Shown: one piece after another, positions 51,670 through 56,440 of the stretch
Numbering within the stretch: position 1 is the stretch's first letter
Layout of the letters: each line of letters starts with the position of its first letter
Origin: Streptomyces sp. H39-S7
Lineage (GTDB): Bacteria; Actinomycetota; Actinomycetes; Streptomycetales; Streptomycetaceae
Assembly: GCF_027158205.1 (NCBI RefSeq)
Contig: NZ_JAPVLU010000052.1
Coordinates: forward strand, 1 to 56,440
Direction: 5' to 3'
DNA length: 56,440 nucleotides
Program-made: the position numbers and the translations under genes
Notes under the pieces: model-generated
Seen by the model: only the letters and a program-made list of their open reading frames with translations
The model's database searches: none
Told to the model about the DNA's origin: nothing

Positions 51670-52410
51670 TCACTCCGGAGGGTACATGTTCTGTACGACC
51701 GTTGATGAGTGAATCTCATCAACCATTATCGCCTGGATCAGAACATCATTTGACTGTCGGTAGTGGTCGCATCCTCGCCATAGGAGCCAGATTGAAATCG
51801 GTACGAAAAGGAAGGCAAGTGCTTGTTGTGTCGCTCCCACGAGGATGGAACCCGCCAGGATTGAGATTCCCATATTTATTCGGAACCCCGCCTCGGCCGC
51901 TTTTCTGTCATGATCGCCGAATAGCTCGGCATTCTTAGCGTGGAGACGCGTGGCTAGCTGCTCCCGCTCACGTTCCAGTTTATTTAGGGAGCTCATGGAG
52001 CTGGTAATCAACTCCCTGACCTCGGCGGGGCTCTTGCCCGCCCGTTCCCACCGCTTACGCGCCTGGATTGAGACCTTCATTGCGAGGTCTAGAAGCGCCT
52101 GCTTGGTTACCCAATCGAAGTCGTACGTAGGCCGCACTCGGATTACGATCTTCTGGGCATAGCCGAATATCCGTGGAGTTTTCACTTCGGTCATGCTGCC
52201 CAAGATGTAAGCAATGAAGCTCAGGGCGGCAATTGCTGACGCCTTCCCGAAGGTGTCAATCAATTGATACAAGGATGCCCAAATTCCACTCGCCTCGCCT
52301 TTTCTTGGAATTTTATCATGGAATGATATCCAGAGAAGTATGATCCATGAATAGCCGACGCTCAAGGGGGTCCTTAGGTCGCGCAATCCGGGTAGTAGGC
52401 TCGCGAGCAT
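51670..52410 (-). CDS. Membrane protein with central helical domain
   Basis: 246 residues from ATG 52410 (GGGAAG upstream), clearly less GC-rich than typical for the window. Two helices near the start (LSVGYSWIILLWISFHDKI, ASAIAALSFIAYILGSMTE), a central 100-residue charged helical region with coiled-coil character (SSMSSLNKLEREREQLATRLHAKNAELF), then two helices (INMGISILAGSILVGATQQALAFLFVPISIWLLW) and a short tail. Function unknown. It faces the nuclease-like gene across copy 2 of the repeat. Possible partner in a two-gene defence or element-maintenance unit; inference only. Confidence 0.78.
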   Translation of the reverse strand: MLASLLPGLRDLRTPLSVGYSWIILLWISFHDKIPRKGEASGIWASLYQLIDTFGKASAIAALSFIAYILGSMTEVKTPRIFGYAQKIVIRVRPTYDFDWVTKQALLDLAMKVSIQARKRWERAGKSPAEVRELITSSMSSLNKLEREREQLATRLHAKNAELFGDHDRKAAEAGFRINMGISILAGSILVGATQQALAFLFVPISIWLLWRGCDHYRQSNDVLIQAIMVDEIHSSTVVQNMYPPE

Positions 52411-52525
52411 GGCGCCATCTTCCCACCGAGCCCTCTGCGGCGACCGAGGGTTGGCGATGTCGGGACACAAATGAGCCCTAGGGTTCGTCAAGGTCCTGCG
52501 AGGCCCGTTCAGGTTTGAGCCTGGA

Positions 52526-52686
52526 GTGGGACCACTTTCGGACCCACACGTTGTGCGCGTGAGCGAACAGAGCCAGCTCAAGTGAACGGTTGGACGGGAC
52601 CCAAAGTGCCTCTGATCTGCGGAAACCCTTGAACCTATGAGCTGGGGGTCCGGGTCGCAGGTTCAGATCCTGTCGTCCCGACGGTG
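52526..52686. repeat. Direct repeat A with tRNA-Pro 3'-half attachment site
   Basis: This segment and 56199-56360 share a long diverged similarity: GTGGGACCACTTT at the left, GGAAACCCTTGA in the middle, and at the right (52642-52682) a sequence matching the 3' half of Streptomyces tRNA-Pro(GGG) from the anticodon loop to the acceptor end (CTGGGGGTC, CGCAGGTTCA, CCTGTCGTCCCGAC). Copy A lacks two bases and has one change in the T-loop region. Integrases of actinomycete elements use exactly such tRNA 3' halves as att sites. Confidence 0.75.
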
Positions 52687-52690
52687 CTGA

Positions 52691-52731
52691 AAGCCCGCTG
52701 AGTTGGAGGATTCCTCCAGGTCAGCGGGCTT
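52691..52731 (+). terminator. Terminator after att copy A
   Basis: An 11-bp outer stem (AAGCCCGCTGA with TCAGCGGGCTT) and a 6-bp inner stem (TGGAGG with CCTCCA), then T-rich sequence. It stands where a tRNA gene's terminator would. Confidence 0.8.
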
Positions 52732-52752
52732 TTGCGTTACCCCGATCGGGCG

Positions 52753-53110
52753 CTACCGGACGATCCGCAGATGCCGCTGAGGCACCTCCTCCGGGGCCAC
52801 TTTGGGACCAGGAGCCTCCGAACGACCGACCGCCAGGTGCGCGCCGAGGGCGGCGCCGGCCATCTCGATGCACCGCTTGTCGGGGTGCAGGTACCGCTGT
52901 GTAGTGGTCAGCGAACCGTGCCCAGCGATCTTGCGGAGCACGTGCAGCGGAACCCCGGCATCGGCCATCCACGTGAGCCCGGGACGCCGCAAATATGCAA
53001 GCCGGAGAGATGGCAGTGAGTGCGCCACGGCTTGAGGCCCTGAAGCACGCCCGCTCCACGGTGTGTGGGTCGACGGCAGACGGGATGGGAGCTGGGGCGA
53101 GTGGCCGCCG
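52753..53110 (-). pseudogene. Tyrosine integrase, C-terminal relic
   Basis: The minus frame reads GLTWMADAGVPLHVLRKIAGHGSLTTTQRYLHPDKR, the C-terminal catalytic block of phage-type integrases with the His of AGHG and the nucleophile Tyr of RYLH, then a tail to a stop at 52753. The arm and core-binding domains and the first catalytic Arg box are missing or scrambled: upstream of about 53000 the frame becomes the dispersed repeat arm. It points at att copy A, 70 bp away, the normal int-att arrangement, so it is what remains of the element that used this site. Confidence 0.8.
53021..53094. repeat. Copy 3 (right arm only) of the dispersed element
   Basis: The block from about 53027 (CTTGAGGCCCTGAAGCACGC) to 53094 (GACGGCAGACGGGATGGGAG) matches the right arms of copies 1 and 2. 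No inverted partner is found here. In this copy the sequence runs straight into the integrase relic, so the repeat family appears to derive from integrase-linked DNA. Confidence 0.7.
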
Positions 53111-53119
53111 AGGACCATT

Positions 53120-53608
53120 TCAAAGCTCCGGTGGCGTCACACTGAAATCTTCGCCGCCGTAGAGGGATTCGTAGCAGATCTCGATCACAAGGCGTCTAGT
53201 GATGAGATCCCAGAACCACTCATGCTGGTCATCGTGGAACACGTCAAGAGACAGCAACCAGGTGGACTGCCCCGGCAGCATCATGGCACCTGAGCGCATG
53301 GAGTGCGCCTTGGGTCGCGCGGGAAGCGAGTCCCGTAGGAGTTGATGAGTGTGATAGTCCCACTCTCCGAGGAATTCCCCGTCCAACCGCACCACAGACC
53401 TCGTCACGACGGCAGGACCAAGACCGGCGTTGACGACGTTAAGCCCTGCTTCGGTGCCCTTGTAGTGCCTGACACGACGCATCTGAAGCGCGGGCCTTAC
53501 TGACTGGCGGCTGTGGCGCCTGCTGTCCCTGGCCTGTGTATAGCTGACCCAGAACGAGCCGAGGGCTATGACTGTTGCTGCAACAGCTATGACTGTGCCT
53601 GCGTCCAT
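53120..53608 (-). CDS. Hypothetical single-pass membrane protein
   Basis: 162 residues from ATG 53608 (GGGGGCAGG upstream). One N-terminal helix (GTVIAVAATVIALGSFWVSYTQARDSRR), then a soluble domain: RPALQMRRVRHYKGTEAGLNVVNAGLGPAVVTRSVVRLDGEFLGEW and a C-terminal RLVIEICYESLYGGEDFSV. The helix is followed by basic residues, so the domain is probably cytoplasmic. The beta-rich VVNAGLGPAVV pattern recurs in a family of small Streptomyces membrane proteins of unknown function. Confidence 0.78.
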   Translation of the reverse strand: MDAGTVIAVAATVIALGSFWVSYTQARDSRRHSRQSVRPALQMRRVRHYKGTEAGLNVVNAGLGPAVVTRSVVRLDGEFLGEWDYHTHQLLRDSLPARPKAHSMRSGAMMLPGQSTWLLSLDVFHDDQHEWFWDLITRRLVIEICYESLYGGEDFSVTPPEL

Positions 53609-53882
53609 GCGCCTGCCCCCATGCGACACCGTGGATAGTCAACGAATCCTCCCCACTTGACCACTGTTCCAGTCCGCAGCTGGCGAGCACGCGCTGTACC
53701 GCAGCGAAGTACAGCAACCATCGCGACCGTGGCCAACCCTCAGCGACCCCAGGCCCTTGACTGACCAGCCCCGCAGACCTCAGCGACCGTCGCGCCGGTA
53801 GTTCGCATCGAGGGGTTCGTGGACTCATGGCGACCTTGCCTTGCCCGACAAGAGTCCACCGCCCCGGCTGTAGCGTGACGCC
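53609..53882. other. Intergenic stretch
   Basis: 274 bp between divergent genes. No gene seen. TAGCGT at 53871-53876, six bases before the next ATG, looks like a -10 box for a leaderless message. Confidence 0.5.
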
Positions 53883-54089
53883 ATGGATGAACCTCGGATC
53901 ACGGTGTACGGCTCTGCCACGGAGATCACCATTGCGGCCAACGCGGCCGGGCTACGGGACCTTGCCGAGCGACTTCATGGCCTTGCGGAACCCGATCTCC
54001 GTGATGGGTACCACGAGCACCTAGAAGGCGGCATCAACCTCGAAGAGGGATCAATCAGTCTGATCCTGGCCCGAGACGAGACGTTGTAG
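53883..54089 (+). CDS. Small acidic hypothetical protein
   Basis: 68 residues: MDEPRITVYGSATEITIAANAAGLRDLAERLHGLAEPDL then a loop and EEGSISLILARDETL. A strand, a helix and two strands; no signal peptide. The pattern resembles small immunity-type proteins of actinobacteria (Imm32-like by impression), which are often orphaned. A TAGCGT box directly before the start suggests a leaderless transcript, supporting reality. Confidence 0.65.
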   Translation: MDEPRITVYGSATEITIAANAAGLRDLAERLHGLAEPDLRDGYHEHLEGGINLEEGSISLILARDETL

Positions 54090-54373
54090 AGCGCTTTCGG
54101 TCGAGCGTGTCTGGGTGGGCCTCGTGCCCGATCCGTGCCCGGTCTAACGGGATCCGGCGGGGACTCACGGGGAATCACGGCGACGGTTCCGCTCCGGGCC
54201 AGGTCAGACGCTTCCCAGGTCGGCCGACATCCGTATCCCTGGTCTTCCAAACTAGCTACGTGCGTTCGATCCCCGTTGCCGCTTCACGTGGGTGATTAGC
54301 CGCTGGCCACGGCGAGGATGCGCCAGCTCCCGCACTCGCGGCCGGCGTCGTTCCTGCGGCATACGGTAAGCGC
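54090..54373. other. Intergenic stretch with tRNA-like remnant
   Basis: 284 bp without a gene. It contains the tRNA-Gly-like sequence at 54239-54286, and TACGGT at 54362-54367, a candidate -10 box six bases before the next ATG. Confidence 0.5.
54239..54286 (+). other. tRNA-Gly(UCC) 3'-half-like remnant, possible att site
   Basis: CTGGT-CTTCCAA-ACTAG forms a complete anticodon arm with a UCC anticodon in the loop, followed by a short variable stretch and GTTCGATCCCCGT, a T-arm-like sequence with a C-C mismatch in its stem. No matching 5' half exists upstream, so it is not a functional tRNA. It looks like the tRNA 3' end carried by an integrating element. Confidence 0.45.
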
Positions 54374-55147
54374 ATGAACGAACATTCAAACGAAGCGCTG
54401 TCCGACCTTTATCCAGAGCTAGCGGCGTCAGGAAGTCTGCGGGAAGCGCTGGCTGGCGAGGCGGCTCGCCGCGGGCACGGTGCCGGTCCTATGGATCCCG
54501 TCGAGGGGTACGACCCCGCGGTTGCCGCATGCACCACACGTGGTGAGGCACGGTTCGCCGTATACGCCACCAATGCCAACGAACGCGAGTTCCGCATCGA
54601 GATTTCCACGGACTCCGGAATGCCTTGGTGTGCATTCGGCAGCACCGATGACCTCGCGGTGGTGGACGCCATCCTGCACGCCTGGCGTGATGGGGCAACG
54701 CCCGGTCAACTACGCCGTGAGTGGATGTTGCTAGCGACCAATCCTCTGGATGCGGCGCCTCCTGGGAGGGTGGTGTCGACCGCTTGGAGGCTGAATCTTG
54801 AGCGCTCGCCGTTGATCAGGCTGGGCGACGCCGAAGTGGCCGAGGCCCTGTATGCGCAGCCGACCCTGCGCGTCTTCTTCCCCTTTCCGTCGCACGGTGA
54901 GTTCAGCCTTCTCAGCAGTACCAAGGATCCGTTCTACGCGGAGGTGCCGGGTGTTGTGCCAGGCGGAGGCGGTCTGTGGAACGTGGTTCTTCACTGGTCG
55001 CGGTGGTCGCCGCACATACCGTCACGCGTGCTTGGTTCCGGCCTGAGCGCTCGCGAGGCCGCAGCGTTGGTGGCCGCGAACGTTCCCGCTGGCAGTGGTC
55101 CGGCGACCGAGGGAGGCTGGCCGCACCCTGCCCCCGGATATCAGTGA
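54374..55147 (+). CDS. DUF6193-like hypothetical protein
   Basis: 257 residues. DLYPELAASGSLREALAGEAARRG, ARFAVYATNANEREFRIEIS, DDLAVVDAILHAWRDGATPGQLRREWML, LRVFFPFPSHGEFSLLSST and a C-terminal LSAREAAALVAANVP. By impression it belongs to the DUF6193 group of Streptomyces proteins, whose function is unknown; I could not check this. No signal or membrane segment. A TACGGT box directly before the start suggests a leaderless message. Confidence 0.78.
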   Translation: MNEHSNEALSDLYPELAASGSLREALAGEAARRGHGAGPMDPVEGYDPAVAACTTRGEARFAVYATNANEREFRIEISTDSGMPWCAFGSTDDLAVVDAILHAWRDGATPGQLRREWMLLATNPLDAAPPGRVVSTAWRLNLERSPLIRLGDAEVAEALYAQPTLRVFFPFPSHGEFSLLSSTKDPFYAEVPGVVPGGGGLWNVVLHWSRWSPHIPSRVLGSGLSAREAAALVAANVPAGSGPATEGGWPHPAPGYQ

Positions 55148-55256
55148 CATCAACGGCATGGCCCAACCAGGCGCACCCGATCCGAGCGTACGTGCGGCGT
55201 GCGGGTGGCAAGAAAGCCTTGCCAAGCGAACACTGCCCCTGAATATTCGGGGTAAC

Positions 55257-55457
55257 TCATCGACGGAATGAGCCCCCTTGGGTAGAGGGCCGTAGCCACG
55301 AGACGGCACCGGATCGACCCCCACCCGTAGTTCGAACCCCCTCAGGTCCACCACGGGCAAAGAGTGACTTCAACTGGTGAGGGCCGTACGAGGTCGCCAC
55401 GGGGTTGCCGCGCTCGTCTTCCAGGGCCGCGCCCTTCTGGCCGGTCTCTCTATACAT
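55257..55457 (-). CDS. Small basic hypothetical protein
   Basis: 66 residues from ATG 55457 with a strong GAGGGGAG site four bases upstream. MYRETGQKGAALEDERGNPVATSYGP, then HQLKSLFARGGPEGVRTTGGGRSG and a basic tail. No domain recognised; no signal peptide. Divergent from the gene at 55551. The ribosome site and protein-like start argue that it is real; the low-complexity second half argues for caution. Confidence 0.5.
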   Translation of the reverse strand: MYRETGQKGAALEDERGNPVATSYGPHQLKSLFARGGPEGVRTTGGGRSGAVSWLRPSTQGGSFRR

Positions 55458-55550
55458 TTCTCCCCTCTGTGGCCGGATCGCTCCCTTGTGTGCACTTCGC
55501 CTACGTGTCACACAGTTGAGAGGTGAACAGCCCGGGGAGGGAGACGCTAG

Positions 55551-56177
55551 ATGTCCGCGTTAGGTGACGATCAGGTCGTGCCCACGACGTGGGCGGCGGA
55601 ACGATTCGGAGAACAAGCCGCCCAGCTCTCCGCGGCCGTTCCCATGCAGTTGGCCAGGGCCCACGCGAGGGCTCACGCTGTGCACCTAACGGCCCGGCTG
55701 AAGAAGCGAAGCCCTTACGGTGCCACTCTGGCGGAGGCAGTACGCGAGAACCTTGCGGACGCAGCACGGGAGCTGGGTGAAGCCGTGCGGGACGTGCGCG
55801 GGTATGAGTACGCAGTTATCAACGATCACGCGCTTTTCCCCTTCAAGTACTCCGACCGGCCGCGCCCCCTCGATCGTGCCCGATTAGCCTCGAACGCTTC
55901 CCCCACGCGCCGCCGAATGCTTCTCAGCCACGGGCCGCAGCCCCAAGACGGGCTGTTCCCTCTCGACGATGACTTGACGACGGAGGAGTACGAGGCACTG
56001 CACGAGACGTTCGAGGAGCTGGGTGCCACCACGAAGCTCGTGTGCGTGTTCTTCACGTCCGACCCGGAGAGCGGTATCCATGTCATCCACTGGGGAGACG
56101 CGCATCTCGAACCTGACCGCACCTTCACGTGGATACACAGCGAACAGCTCCCAGTCGCTCCCCAACCGCTAGTGTGA
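55551..56177 (+). CDS. Hypothetical protein
   Basis: 208 residues, GGAGGGAG upstream of ATG 55551. Helical first half (AAERFGEQAAQLSAAVPMQLARAHARAHAVHLTARLKKR, AEAVRENLADAARELGEAVRDV) and an alpha/beta second half (TTEEYEALHETFEELGATTKLVCVFFTSDPESGIHVIHWGDA). No signal or membrane segment. Proteins of this kind are carried by actinomycete integrative elements and phages; the function is unknown. It ends 20 bp before direct repeat B. Confidence 0.78.
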   Translation: MSALGDDQVVPTTWAAERFGEQAAQLSAAVPMQLARAHARAHAVHLTARLKKRSPYGATLAEAVRENLADAARELGEAVRDVRGYEYAVINDHALFPFKYSDRPRPLDRARLASNASPTRRRMLLSHGPQPQDGLFPLDDDLTTEEYEALHETFEELGATTKLVCVFFTSDPESGIHVIHWGDAHLEPDRTFTWIHSEQLPVAPQPLV

Positions 56178-56198
56178 CGACCGAGGGTGGCCCTGAGC

Positions 56199-56360
56199 GT
56201 GGGACCACTTTGGGACCACACGCTATGCGCGCCGCCGAACAATGCCAGATCAGGTGAACGGCCGATCGTGACACAAACTGCCCCTGACCTGTGGAAACCC
56301 TTGACCCTATGATCTGGGGGTCAAGGGGTCGCAGGTTCAAATCCTGTCGTCCCGACGGTG
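56199..56360. repeat. Direct repeat B with tRNA-Pro(GGG) 3'-half attachment site
   Basis: Counterpart of repeat A. The 43 bp at 56314-56356 match the 3' half of Streptomyces tRNA-Pro(GGG) from the anticodon loop (CTGGGGG) through the variable loop, T-arm (GCAGG-TTCAAAT-CCTGT) and acceptor strand (CGTCCCG-A). No 5' half is present at the right distance, so it is an att-type copy, not a gene. CTTGAC at 56300-56305 could pair with GTCAAG as in the anticodon stem, but eight foreign bases intervene. Confidence 0.8.
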
Positions 56361-56371
56361 TTTGCGCAGGT

Positions 56372-56406
56372 CAGAGGCCGTCTCCGCATTGCGGAGGCGG
56401 CCTCTG
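56372..56406 (+). terminator. Terminator after att copy B
   Basis: A 16-bp stem with one G-T pair (56372-56387 with 56391-56406) and an ATT loop, where a tRNA-gene terminator would lie. It parallels the terminator after copy A. Confidence 0.85.
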
Positions 56407-56440
56407 ATGTCTGTATTGTCGGATCTCAAATGTGAGAGCT

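Noticed and set aside
52596..52682. A tRNA with a long variable arm using CGGGAC at 52596 as acceptor strand
   Set aside because: Six bases could pair with the 3' end, but there is no D-arm or proper anticodon arm between.
56283..56356. A functional tRNA-Pro gene
   Set aside because: The 3' half is perfect but no matching 5' acceptor strand or D-arm lies at tRNA distance, and foreign bases break the anticodon stem.
1..56440. CRISPR array
   Set aside because: I looked for regularly spaced direct repeats of 25-40 bp and found none; the only tandem repeats are 6-8 bp units.

Overview
The window is high-GC actinobacterial DNA, almost certainly from a Streptomyces chromosome, probably an accessory-rich arm. 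The grounds are strong third-position GC, Streptomyces-type secreted cellulases with a CebR operator, many GTG and TTG starts, SpoIIE-type phosphatase networks, tRNA-targeting integrase remnants and several insertion sequences. All functional calls come from motif and family recognition by eye; no search was run.

Layout. 1-740: one side of an IS200/IS605 element (intact tnpA, start of tnpB). 762-8741: methyltransferases, a secreted NlpC/P60 protein, an acetyltransferase, a lipoprotein and a secreted propeller-like protein. 9118-13303: old yellow enzyme, a membrane protein paired with a solute-binding lipoprotein, and a secreted cutinase / PET-hydrolase-family enzyme. 13679-19025: small hypotheticals, an MFS exporter with its LysR partner, a winged-helix regulator coupled to a membrane protein, and a YrdC-like protein. 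19026-24107: IS relic, membrane proteins, nadE, a small secreted protein and a TetR regulator. 24182-27099: amidase divergent from an SDR across a 38-bp palindrome, then a DoxX protein.

27181-38771: a second NlpC/P60 protein, two large sensor phosphatases of the SpoIIE/PP2C class (one with three tandem GAF modules), a FAD oxidoreductase, a type III polyketide synthase and a ComB-like phosphatase. 39035-41924: a divergent cellulose-attack pair, an AA10 lytic polysaccharide monooxygenase and a GH5 cellulase, each with CBM2, with two perfect CebR boxes between them. 43918-45181: a divergent pair that looks starch-related, a stand-alone CBM20 protein and a tendamistat-family alpha-amylase inhibitor, each preceded by the same CTTGCGCAAG palindrome. 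46120-48867: a MarR regulon with matching operators before the regulator and the following two genes, then another DoxX protein.

49012-56440 is a mobile-DNA junkyard: a complete IS5-family element with perfect 20-bp ends, a 148-bp inverted repeat and a second related copy flanking a membrane-anchored nuclease-like gene, an integrase relic, two tRNA-Pro(GGG) 3'-half attachment-site copies about 3.7 kb apart, a tRNA-Gly-like remnant, and several orphan small genes. Two genes here (50657-51418 and 51670-52410) are visibly less GC-rich than the rest.

The best candidates for something little described are the CBM20 plus amylase-inhibitor module and the covarying repeat around the nuclease-like gene.
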